Of a stretch of 11,281 bases of DNA, positions 1-5,784 are shown piece after piece. A program made the position numbers and the translations under genes. The notes under the pieces were generated by a model. That model did no database searches. It was not told the DNA's origin and saw only the letters and a program-made list of their open reading frames with translations. The stretch's first letter is position 1, and the number at the start of each line of letters is the position of its first letter. The stretch is from JAVBNJ01 sp031551625 (GTDB lineage Bacteria > Bacteroidota > Bacteroidia > Bacteroidales > UBA932): positions 1 through 11,281 of the forward strand of contig JAVBNJ010000025.1 in NCBI GenBank assembly GCA_031551625.1. Direction: 5' to 3'.

Positions 1-1
1 C

Positions 2-70
2 AGTACATTGATGATGAAGATTGGTGCTAAAACAGAACTCAGTTACGACGATTTGCTGAACGGATTATAA
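2..70 (+). CDS. C-terminal end of an unidentified protein (partial)
   Basis: An open frame enters from the left edge and ends at a TAA at 68-70, giving 22 residues that end in SYDDLLNGL. The fragment is too short to assign to a family and I do not recognise it. It points toward aroE, so the two genes converge, and a hairpin lies between them. The frame is called coding only because it is open from the edge and its stop is followed closely by a terminator-like hairpin. Confidence 0.5.
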   Translation, partial: STLMMKIGAKTELSYDDLLNGL

Positions 71-105
71 TCCCCAACCCCAAAGGGACTTCCGACAAAG
101 ATACA

Positions 106-140
106 AGGAGCACAAAGGAAATTAAAAACTTTGTGCTCTT
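106..140. terminator. Hairpin between convergent genes, probable bidirectional terminator
   Basis: A perfect 10-bp stem (GAGCACAAAG at 108-117 with CTTTGTGCTC at 129-138) closes an 11-base A-rich loop. One wobble pair and one further pair extend it to 106-140. On the + strand it is followed by a T-rich stretch (TTCGCTTTTGTATTCTTT), and on the - strand by CTTGTATCTTTG. It lies 36 bases after the + strand stop and about 30 bases after the aroE stop, so it could end transcription from both sides. Confidence 0.7.
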
Positions 141-169
141 CGCTTTTGTATTCTTTATGACTTTATAGG

Positions 170-982
170 CTACAACAAAAACTTTTTCATTGCCTTAATA
201 TCGGGTTCTTCACCGGTGAAAAGGTAATACGACGGTACTGCCTGATATAACACCCACGACAAACCACCGATATAAATAGCTCCTGCTTTTGTGGCCGCTT
301 CACGCAATGGCTGCATGGCATAATCGGCATCAAGCACTACATGATGTGACTGTAAAGAAAAAGCTTGCAGTATTGCAGCATCGAGCGGCAGTGTATTGAC
401 AATGATAGTCGATTCGGCTATTTTTTGCGAAAGTTTTGTCAACGACAATGCTTGTACACCAAAATGCGCCGCCAATTCGACGGCTTTACTCTCGGTACGA
501 TTGGCACACCACACGGCAGCACCCGCTTGTTGCAAGGCATACACGGCGGCTTGTGCGGCGCCTCCGGCGCCGAGCACCACAGCCTCTCTCCCTTTCAATG
601 TAATACCACACTGCACAAACGATTCGGTAACACCTACGATATCGGTATTGTAAGCCACTAATTTTCCATTGCGCGCCACTACCACATTGGCTGCACCAAT
701 GGCTTGCACTTCGGGGCTTTGCTCGTCCACAAATTTCAAGATATCATTTTTGAACGGCGCCGTCACATTCATGCCGCACAAATTGTTGGCATGGAATAGT
801 TGTATGGCTTCTTCGGCAGAGGCTGCCGGCATTAGCCCGTACAAATAATTTGGATTGTTGTGATAAGCCTCCGCAAACATTTTTGGATTTTTGCTGTGGC
901 TAATAGAAATGCCAGTCAACGCGACTTTTTTAGCTATGCTGAACTCACAACGGTATGTAGATTTTACTTGTGTCAGGTTCAT
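170..982 (-). CDS. aroE: Shikimate dehydrogenase (AroE), divergent
   Basis: This enzyme reduces 3-dehydroshikimate to shikimate with NADPH in the cytoplasm, step 4 of the shikimate pathway. The 270-residue product has the N-terminal substrate domain with HSKNP at 29-33 and NVTAPFK at 72-78, where K78 is the expected catalytic lysine. NTD at 112-114 supplies the aspartate partner. A Rossmann domain follows with GAGGAAQA at 138-145 and NRT at 161-163, typical of NADPH binding, and GGLSWVLYQA at 239-248 matches the C-terminal GGL..L..QA motif. The usual second serine of the SxS shikimate-binding pair (as in HSKSP) is Asn32 here. The ATG at 982 directly abuts the aroD stop, and no other ATG occurs before residue 35, so this start is preferred. 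It gives about 15 extra N-terminal residues compared with typical AroE proteins. It is the last gene of the operon. YdiB-like relatives cannot be fully excluded, but the aroB-aroD context favours AroE. Confidence 0.9.
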   Translation of the reverse strand: MNLTQVKSTYRCEFSIAKKVALTGISISHSKNPKMFAEAYHNNPNYLYGLMPAASAEEAIQLFHANNLCGMNVTAPFKNDILKFVDEQSPEVQAIGAANVVVARNGKLVAYNTDIVGVTESFVQCGITLKGREAVVLGAGGAAQAAVYALQQAGAAVWCANRTESKAVELAAHFGVQALSLTKLSQKIAESTIIVNTLPLDAAILQAFSLQSHHVVLDADYAMQPLREAATKAGAIYIGGLSWVLYQAVPSYYLFTGEEPDIKAMKKFLL

Positions 983-1612
983 TCAACTATTTTTTAGTTG
1001 TTCCAATATACTTTTTATTTCAGCAATAGTCATCTGTCCGTCGGCCGTGGCGGCATCGCTTGCCGATGCCGCGTAGATAAACGGTGCACCCAGCAGATAC
1101 GATGCAATGCGCGAAAATTTCCCGTGTGTACCCATACAAAAAGCTAACAGTTTTTTTTCCGTTTCATAGAGCGACAGCACACGCAACGCATCGGCCGGCG
1201 ATTGTGCATAGGGCACAATCTTTAAATAGTCGGGCTGCACTGCTTTCATTTGTGCTACAATGGTGTGTAATTCTTCTTTGACTGGCACACACTCAAAGTT
1301 ATGGTACGAAAGGATTACCGGGCAATGATTCTCGCACGCCACCATCATCAGTTCGTCGCGATAAGGTGCATCGGCTTCCACGTCAACATACGAGGCGCCC
1401 GCTATTACAGCGGTTTTCAAAGCGGCAAAGCGTTTTATATCGCTTATCGTTTCCGATGGGCGGAATGTGGCAATCAGCGATACCGGCGCTTGCGAGAACA
1501 ACTGCATGATACCCGTGTTGGTCAATGCCAGGAGGTCCAACCGGATTTCGGCCAGTTCGCAGCCTTGCAAGGCATTTAATGCAGCGGTATTTGCTATACA
1601 CGTACAAATCAT
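983..1612 (-). CDS. aroD: Type I 3-dehydroquinate dehydratase (AroD)
   Basis: This enzyme dehydrates 3-dehydroquinate to 3-dehydroshikimate through a lysine Schiff base, step 3 of the shikimate pathway. The 209-residue TIM-barrel protein carries the full type I signature: EIRLD at 22-26 for substrate binding, SYHNF at 102-106 with catalytic His104, and LKIVP at 130-134 with the Schiff-base Lys131. MGTHGKFSR at 160-168 gives Arg168, and the lid region DGQ at 191-193 gives Gln193. It is somewhat shorter than the enterobacterial enzyme (about 250 residues) but no key residue is missing. The ATG at 1612 overlaps the aroB stop in an ATGA (1609-1612), and its TGA abuts the aroE ATG, so translation of the three genes is probably coupled. 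The type II (AroQ) enzyme is unrelated, which makes the assignment secure. Confidence 0.95.
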   Translation of the reverse strand: MICTCIANTAALNALQGCELAEIRLDLLALTNTGIMQLFSQAPVSLIATFRPSETISDIKRFAALKTAVIAGASYVDVEADAPYRDELMMVACENHCPVILSYHNFECVPVKEELHTIVAQMKAVQPDYLKIVPYAQSPADALRVLSLYETEKKLLAFCMGTHGKFSRIASYLLGAPFIYAASASDAATADGQMTIAEIKSILEQLKNS

Positions 1613-2646
1613 TCGTCTACTAAAAACATAGTTTCATCGTTCAGGTTAATATCGGCTTCTACCGCTTGCCCGATGGCTTGCAGCGCAATGTAGTGTAACA
1701 ATATACCTGTTTTCTTTTTATCTTTCCGTATCGCATCATACAACTTCACTGGAGGGATCGGACATTGCACCGGCAAGCGGAAATGCTGCAACAGCGCGGT
1801 AATCCGCTGTACATCGTCGACCTGCAACCAGCCGCGTTGTTGCGAATATTTCGCTGCATACACCATACCGATACTCACCGCCTCTCCATGCATAATGTCG
1901 CGTGCCGACCGTTCGATGGCATGCCCCACGGTATGTCCCAAATTCAGTTTGCGACGCTCGCCTTTTTCTTTTTCGTCGCGTTCCACTATCGCCAATTTCA
2001 GCTGTACGGCACAGCTGATAATCTCATCGAGCACGGCCGTCTCCTTATTGATAATAGCGGGCACATGCTGTTCTATAAATGCAAACAGTGCAGCATCGGC
2101 AATAAGTGCAATTTTTATGGCTTCGGCCATACCTGCATTAAATATGCGTGGCGATAAGGTATTCAACACATCGGTAGTGCACAGCACAAATTCGGGTTGC
2201 GTAATGGTGCCCAGCATATTTTTATAGCCGCTCACATTTACACCATTCTTGCCACCCAACGCCGCATCGACTTGCGCCAGCAACGTGGTGGGCACAAAAC
2301 CGAACCGCATGCCACGCATGTAGGTAGCTGCCAAAAATCCTGTCACGTCGCACACAATACCACCACCCACACCCAACAGGAATGTATCGCGGTCGGCGCC
2401 TTTGTCCAGCAATTCAAGCGTTAGCTTTTCCACCGTTTCCAATGTTTTATTTTCTTCTTCGGCACGGATAGTAATGTAGGCAATCTCCGGAAAATAATAA
2501 CGAAACCACGGCTCCACATTATCGTCGACCACAGCAATAGTGGCCGTGTGTGAGGACAGGTAGTCGCGCAGCTCGCTTGGCAAAAGGCCAGTGTGCACCG
2601 GCACCGTTGTTCCATCAGGTAACTGTAATGCAATTGTTTTTTTCAT
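1609..2646 (-). CDS. aroB: 3-dehydroquinate synthase (AroB)
   Basis: This enzyme converts DAHP to 3-dehydroquinate using NAD and a divalent metal, step 2 of the shikimate pathway. With the start chosen here (ATG at 2646, MKKTIAL) the product has 345 residues, close to the family norm. The NAD-binding GGG lies at 94-96 with Asp100 nearby. The long conserved block around residues 114-147 (VPTTLLAQVDAALGGKNGVN) contains active-site Lys133. Metal ligands are Glu175 in AEAIK, His238 in LGHTVGHAIE and His253 in HGEAV. A frame extension to an ATG at 2676 would add ten residues lying inside the upstream trmH gene. The 2646 start is preferred because it begins one base after the trmH stop (TGATATG), fits homologue length and suggests coupling. 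The 3' end overlaps aroD by 4 bases. Confidence 0.95.
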   Translation of the reverse strand: MKKTIALQLPDGTTVPVHTGLLPSELRDYLSSHTATIAVVDDNVEPWFRYYFPEIAYITIRAEEENKTLETVEKLTLELLDKGADRDTFLLGVGGGIVCDVTGFLAATYMRGMRFGFVPTTLLAQVDAALGGKNGVNVSGYKNMLGTITQPEFVLCTTDVLNTLSPRIFNAGMAEAIKIALIADAALFAFIEQHVPAIINKETAVLDEIISCAVQLKLAIVERDEKEKGERRKLNLGHTVGHAIERSARDIMHGEAVSIGMVYAAKYSQQRGWLQVDDVQRITALLQHFRLPVQCPIPPVKLYDAIRKDKKKTGILLHYIALQAIGQAVEADINLNDETMFLVDE

Positions 2647-2647
2647 A

Positions 2648-3466
2648 TCAAAATCCTCGTTGGCGCATGGCCTCAAATGTTAGCACTGCGGTAGACACCG
2701 ACACGTTGAGCGAATCTATTTTTCCACGCATCGGAATTTTTATCCGCGCATCGGAACTTTGCAGCCAAAAGGGGCTAAGCCCGTCGGCCTCGGTGCCCAT
2801 TATAATAGCGCAAGGGCGGCGCATATCCGTTTCGTGGTACCATTGCGAGGCTTGCAGTTCGGCAGCATAGGCCATAATGCTTTTGCCGTGCAGCCACGCC
2901 AGCGCTTCAGCCGATTCGCATACGGCTACCTGTTGCGTAAATAAGCACCCTACACTCGAACGTACTACATTCGGATTATCAATATCAGTTCATGGGTCGC
3001 ATACAATCACAGCATCGGCTTGCGCCGCATCGGCTGTGCGAAGGATGGCCCCGAGGTTGCCCGGCTTTTCGACCGCTTCGAGCACAATGAGAAAGGGGTT
3101 CTCCGAAAGTTTTAGTTCATTCAATGTATGCTCGCGTGTGCGCACCAATGCCAGCAACCCATCGGACGATTCGCGGTAAGCCATTTTGCGAAACACGTCT
3201 ATTGCAACAGGAACCACCGATACCGAAGAATTTAGTTGTTCCTCTAAATCATTAGTTGTCGCTATATCCGGGCAACAAAACAGTGTATCTATTTCGTAAC
3301 CGGCTTCCAATGCAAGACCTATTTCACGCTGTCCTTCGACCACACACAATTTTTGCTTGCGGCGTTCGCGTGATTTCTCCTGCAGTTCGCAAACCGCTTT
3401 GATTCTCGGATTCTGTAATGAAGTTATTTTGTCCACAGGTAGTACGGATTGAGTTGCAAATTTCAC
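2648..3466 (-). pseudogene. TrmH/SpoU-family RNA 2'-O-methyltransferase, interrupted by an in-frame TGA
   Basis: SPOUT-class enzymes of this family methylate a ribose 2'-OH in tRNA or rRNA with S-adenosylmethionine; the exact target cannot be read here. The frame spans 272 codons, the usual family size. Codons 1-158 hold the N-terminal substrate-binding region (ITSLQNPRIKAV..., VVEGQREI) and motif 1, EKPGNLGAILRTADAA at 133-148, with Asn137 and the catalytic Arg143. Codon 159 (2992-2990) is TGA. The same frame then continues without another stop through TDIDNPNVVRSS, motif 2 GTEADGLS at 224-231 and motif 3 IPMRG...SLNVSVSTAV at 244-261, which form the SAM-binding trefoil knot. Only one nonsense codon is seen, with no frameshift. 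The truncated product would lack the knot and should be inactive unless the stop is read through. The first usable start is GTG at 3466, because an in-frame TAA lies just upstream; GTG at codon 11 is an alternative. It sits 14 bases after nadC and 1 base before aroB. A sequencing error is a real alternative. Confidence 0.85.
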
Positions 3467-3480
3467 AGATTAGCACAAAT

Positions 3481-4335
3481 TCAATTGTCCATTGCCTTTA
3501 GGCTCATGTCAAGACTTTTGATTTGGTGCGTAAGGGCGCCCACAGAAATATAATCGACACCACATTCGGCGTAGGCCCGCAGGTTCTCAAGCGTAATGCC
3601 GCCCGACGATTCCGTTTCGTAACGTCCCGCAATTAATTGCACCGCTTCTTTAGTGGCCGGAATAGTAAAATTATCGAGCATGATACGTTGCACACCACCG
3701 ATGCGCAACACCGTGCGAATATCGTCCAACGAGCGCACTTCCACTTCAACAGGAAGGTTGCGTCCCGCAGCTTTCAAGTATGCATGTGTTTTACTAATCG
3801 CACTTTCAATACCTCCTGCAAAATCGATATGATTATCTTTCAACATAATCATATCAAACAACCCCATGCGGTGGTTCACTCCGCCACCCAACTGCACAGC
3901 CATTTTGTCGAGTACCCGCATACCCGGCGTTGTCTTGCGCGTATCCAGTACCCGGGTTTTCAAACCCGCCAGCTCTTTTACATACACAGCCGTTTGAGTA
4001 GCCACACCACTCATACGCTGCATCACGTTGAGCACAATACGCTCGGCTTGCAGCATCGAGCGCTCGGTGCCTTCTACATAAAAAGCAATGTCGCCTTTTT
4101 TTACCGGAGTGCCATCATTAATTAACACTGTTACTTTCAATAGCGGATCAATGCGCTGGAAAATACGTTCGGCTACTGCCACCCCTGCCAATATACCGTC
4201 TTGCTTTACCAACAATTTCATTTTTCCTTTTGCCTCGGCAGGAATACACGCCAACGATGTGTGGTCGCCATCGCCAATGTCTTCGGCTATCGACAGGGTT
4301 ATCAGTTGTTCTATGTAGGTATTTTGGTTATCCAT
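3481..4335 (-). CDS. nadC: Nicotinate-nucleotide pyrophosphorylase (quinolinate phosphoribosyltransferase)
   Basis: NadC joins quinolinate and PRPP to form nicotinate mononucleotide, CO2 and pyrophosphate in de novo NAD synthesis. The 284-residue product has the family layout. An N-terminal open sandwich runs to about residue 110 and ends in ERIVLNVMQRMSG (98-110). The barrel then carries DTRKTTPG at 131-138, GGGVNHR at 150-156, LKDNH at 165-169, VEVEV at 196-200 and IMLDNF at 218-223, with a terminal ISVGALTH motif. These include the basic residues that bind quinolinate and the PRPP phosphates. The ATG at 4335 is chosen because it gives the normal NadC N terminus. The frame stays open to an ATG at 4416, but those 27 extra codons lie in the repeat-like leader and resemble nothing. 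No clear promoter is visible directly upstream, so read-through from the DUF4783 gene is likely. Confidence 0.95.
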   Translation of the reverse strand: MDNQNTYIEQLITLSIAEDIGDGDHTSLACIPAEAKGKMKLLVKQDGILAGVAVAERIFQRIDPLLKVTVLINDGTPVKKGDIAFYVEGTERSMLQAERIVLNVMQRMSGVATQTAVYVKELAGLKTRVLDTRKTTPGMRVLDKMAVQLGGGVNHRMGLFDMIMLKDNHIDFAGGIESAISKTHAYLKAAGRNLPVEVEVRSLDDIRTVLRIGGVQRIMLDNFTIPATKEAVQLIAGRYETESSGGITLENLRAYAECGVDYISVGALTHQIKSLDMSLKAMDN

Positions 4336-4360
4336 ATCTTTATGTGTTTCTATATAGTTT

Positions 4361-4452
4361 AGTAGGCAGTTTGCAGCGGACAGTCGACAAGCGCACAAGA
4401 TTGCTTCGTTCATCACAATGACGGATACGCCAACACTGCTTACTGCAAACTG
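4361..4452. repeat. Imperfect inverted repeat, AGTAGGCAGTT type, between DUF4783 gene and nadC
   Basis: CAGTTTGCAG (4367-4376) and CTGCAAACTG (4443-4452) are perfect 10-bp inverted arms, and the similarity extends imperfectly to about 20 bases. The left arm lies in AGTAGGCAGTTTGCAG (4361-4376), which matches 14 of 16 bases with AGTAGGCAGTTGGCTG at 5738-5753 downstream of the DUF4197 gene. The arms enclose a REP-like element. The stretch contains no convincing gene. It resembles the short dispersed intergenic repeats found in some Bacteroidota genomes, but copy number cannot be judged from one window. Confidence 0.5.
4396..4424 (-). repeat. REP-like short intergenic element
   Basis: Read on the minus strand the element runs CCGTCATTGTGATGAACGAA and then GCAATCTTG. 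It resembles the widespread short repeat type CGTCATTGCGAG...GAAGCAATCT found between genes in many unrelated bacterial genomes. ATTG and CAAT near its ends give a small dyad. It is non-coding in any convincing frame and lies between the arms of the surrounding inverted repeat. The assignment is from remembered resemblance, not a search. Confidence 0.4.
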
Positions 4453-4462
4453 ACTGCTGACT

Positions 4463-4858
4463 TCACTCTTTCTCCACTCTTAATTGCTGAATAGTTACTA
4501 CATCACCATTGCTTTTAATGAATATGGTTACCCGCAACGCTTCGCCGGCCTGTGTTTGCATGGTGCCAATGGCATATTTAAGCGATTGCTTGTCGTTGCT
4601 GTAGTGCTTGAATGCAAAACTTTTCGGAACTTGGCGTTCAAAAAAACGCTTCACCACCATGGTAGCCTGCGTTTTGCTGTACATCCCCTCTTCGCCAAGC
4701 AGGTCGCAATCCACCGTAGCGGCAAAATAATCGGCCAACGCAGTGGTATTGCCTTCGCGAACATTTTTCTCTATTGCATCAAAAGGCGGCTTTGGATCTT
4801 GCGCCCATAGCAGGCCTGCAAAACAGCAGAATAATGATAATATAAAACTTTTTTTCAT
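4463..4858 (-). CDS. Secreted DUF4783 family protein
   Basis: This is a 131-residue protein of unknown function. An N-terminal signal peptide is clear: MKK, a hydrophobic core to about residue 17, and a likely cleavage after LLWA at residue 19 before QDPKPPF. The mature part starts with FDAIEKNVREGNTTALADYF and ends in a beta-rich segment (ALRVTIFIKSNGDVVTIQQLRVEKE). This layout agrees with the DUF4783 family, which is largely restricted to Bacteroidota and has a small single-domain fold with no visible catalytic motif. It has no lipobox, so it should be periplasmic. It is the first gene of the minus-strand unit, preceded by a TATCTTTG -7 box about 25 bases upstream. Its position ahead of nadC does not by itself imply a role in NAD metabolism. 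Confidence 0.8.
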   Translation of the reverse strand: MKKSFILSLFCCFAGLLWAQDPKPPFDAIEKNVREGNTTALADYFAATVDCDLLGEEGMYSKTQATMVVKRFFERQVPKSFAFKHYSNDKQSLKYAIGTMQTQAGEALRVTIFIKSNGDVVTIQQLRVEKE

Positions 4859-4882
4859 GGTGTCTTAGTGTTTTAAGCTATA

Positions 4883-4890
4883 CAAAGATA
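4883..4890 (-). promoter_or_regulatory. Bacteroidota-type -7 box for the DUF4783-nadC-aro unit
   Basis: TATCTTTG on the minus strand matches the TAnnTTTG -7 consensus and lies 25 bases upstream of the DUF4783 start. No convincing TTTG -33 box is seen at the usual 19-20 base spacing. A palindrome occupies the space immediately upstream. Confidence 0.55.
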
Positions 4891-4894
4891 CGAC

Positions 4895-4908
4895 TTTTTG
4901 TACAAAAA
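4895..4908. promoter_or_regulatory. Palindrome TTTTTGTACAAAAA in the divergent promoter region, possible operator
   Basis: A perfect 14-bp palindrome, flanked on both sides by further partial symmetry (CGA at 4891-4893 and TCG at 4909-4911), lies between the two divergent -7 boxes. It starts a few bases upstream of the minus-strand -7 box, where a bound regulator could block RNA polymerase. The symmetry is seen directly; the regulatory role is inference. A + A/T-rich palindromes of this size can arise by chance. Confidence 0.35.
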
Positions 4909-4933
4909 TCGAGCCATATATCTTTAAAAATAC

Positions 4934-4941
4934 TATCTTTG
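4934..4941 (+). promoter_or_regulatory. Bacteroidota-type -7 box for the DUF4197 gene
   Basis: TATCTTTG matches TAnnTTTG and ends 29 bases before the ATG at 4971. With the flanking bases it is the exact inverted copy of the divergent box (TACAAAGATA at 4881-4890 and TATCTTTGTA at 4934-4943). A -33 box is not evident. Confidence 0.6.
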
Positions 4942-4970
4942 TACATTTTTTTGAGACAGCCTACAAAAAT

Positions 4971-5735
4971 ATGGGAAAAATAGCTACATTGATCTTTGTC
5001 TTTTCGTTGCTGTGCACTTCATGCGCCAACATGCAGCAACTATCGGACGGTTTGTTGAAAACCAGCACCACCGGCGGCATCAACATCAACGAAAATACGG
5101 CAGGGCTGAAAGAGGCTTTGGCTGTAGGCATTGGCAATGCGGTAGTAAGCCTTAATAAAGAGAACGGCTACTTTGCCAACCAAGCCTTAAAAATAGTGCT
5201 CCCGAAAGAAGCGAGCACAATTGTTGATAATATAAAACTAATTCCCGGCGGTCAACAAATGGTAAATGATGTGGTACTGCGCCTCAATCGTGCGGCTGAA
5301 GATGCTGCAGCAGAAGCTAAACCTATATTCAGCAATGCGATCAAGAGTATGACGATTGCCGACGCTACAAACATTCTGTTCGGCAACAAGGATGCGGCTA
5401 CTGCGTATTTCAAAAAGAATACCTACAACCAATTAGTTGCGGCCTATTCGCCGAAAATCAACACATCGTTGAATAAAAATATTGTAGGTGGTATTTCGGC
5501 TGCCAACTCGTGGAACACGCTGGCCAATGCTTACAACACAGTGGCTAAATCGGCTGTAGGGAAAGTAGCAAACCTCACACCTGTGAATGAAGATCTCGGG
5601 CAATATGTTACACAAAAGGCGTTGGACGGATTGTTCCTGACGCTGGCCAACGAAGAAGCGAAAATCCGCGAAAACCCGGCGGCCCGCGTAAATGAGTTAT
5701 TGAAAAAAGTATTCGGACAGTTGGACAAAAAGTAA
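4971..5735 (+). CDS. DUF4197 family lipoprotein
   Basis: This is a 254-residue protein of the DUF4197 family, whose function is unknown. The N terminus has a hydrophobic stretch (residues 4-14) ending in LCTSC, so Cys18 is the probable lipidated residue, although a Cys at -3 is not the best lipobox residue. The mature part is mostly helical. It contains the family features GLKEALAVGIGNAV (about 45-58), a region around IVLPKEASTIVDNIKLIPGG (76-95), LNRAAEDAAAEAKPIF (104-119) and a C-terminal TQKALDGLFLTLANEEAKIR segment. No catalytic motif is visible. It has its own promoter divergent from the DUF4783 unit. Only a repeat-bearing gap of 49 bases separates it from the CoA-transferase gene, so co-transcription is possible but no functional link is known. 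Confidence 0.85.
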   Translation: MGKIATLIFVFSLLCTSCANMQQLSDGLLKTSTTGGININENTAGLKEALAVGIGNAVVSLNKENGYFANQALKIVLPKEASTIVDNIKLIPGGQQMVNDVVLRLNRAAEDAAAEAKPIFSNAIKSMTIADATNILFGNKDAATAYFKKNTYNQLVAAYSPKINTSLNKNIVGGISAANSWNTLANAYNTVAKSAVGKVANLTPVNEDLGQYVTQKALDGLFLTLANEEAKIRENPAARVNELLKKVFGQLDKK

Positions 5736-5737
5736 CC

Positions 5738-5753
5738 AGTAGGCAGTTGGCTG
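5738..5753 (+). repeat. AGTAGGCAGTTGGCTG intergenic repeat copy
   Basis: This 16-base segment starts three bases after the DUF4197 stop and matches 14 of 16 bases of AGTAGGCAGTTTGCAG at 4361-4376. It is likely another copy of a dispersed intergenic repeat. No -7 box for the following gene is seen in the rest of this 49-base gap. Confidence 0.4.
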
Positions 5754-5784
5754 TATCCAAAATTTAAAATCAACTATCAAAAAT

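Noticed and set aside
1765..2157. 130-codon + strand frame opposite aroB
   Set aside because: It lies wholly antisense to a well-conserved gene, has no recognisable domain and reads as a shadow frame.
2646..2676. Ten-residue N-terminal extension of AroB starting inside trmH
   Set aside because: The extension adds residues not typical of AroB and overlaps the methyltransferase motif end; the ATG at 2646 gives normal length and a one-base junction.
2648..2875. Separate 75-codon gene starting at an internal ATG at 2875
   Set aside because: It is in frame with the upstream half of the TrmH-family gene and contains only its motifs 2 and 3, so it is the tail of one interrupted gene.
2990..2992. 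Selenocysteine or stop-codon reassignment at the trmH TGA
   Set aside because: Other genes here use TGA as a real stop at tight junctions, and the position is not an active-site Cys in this family; a nonsense change or base error is simpler.
3637..4125. 162-codon + strand frame opposite nadC
   Set aside because: It is antisense to nadC, His- and Arg-rich as expected of a shadow frame, with no promoter or known motif.
4336..4416. Upstream ATG giving a 27-residue longer NadC
   Set aside because: The added codons fall in the intergenic repeat region and show no NadC similarity; MDNQNTYIEQL is a normal NadC start.
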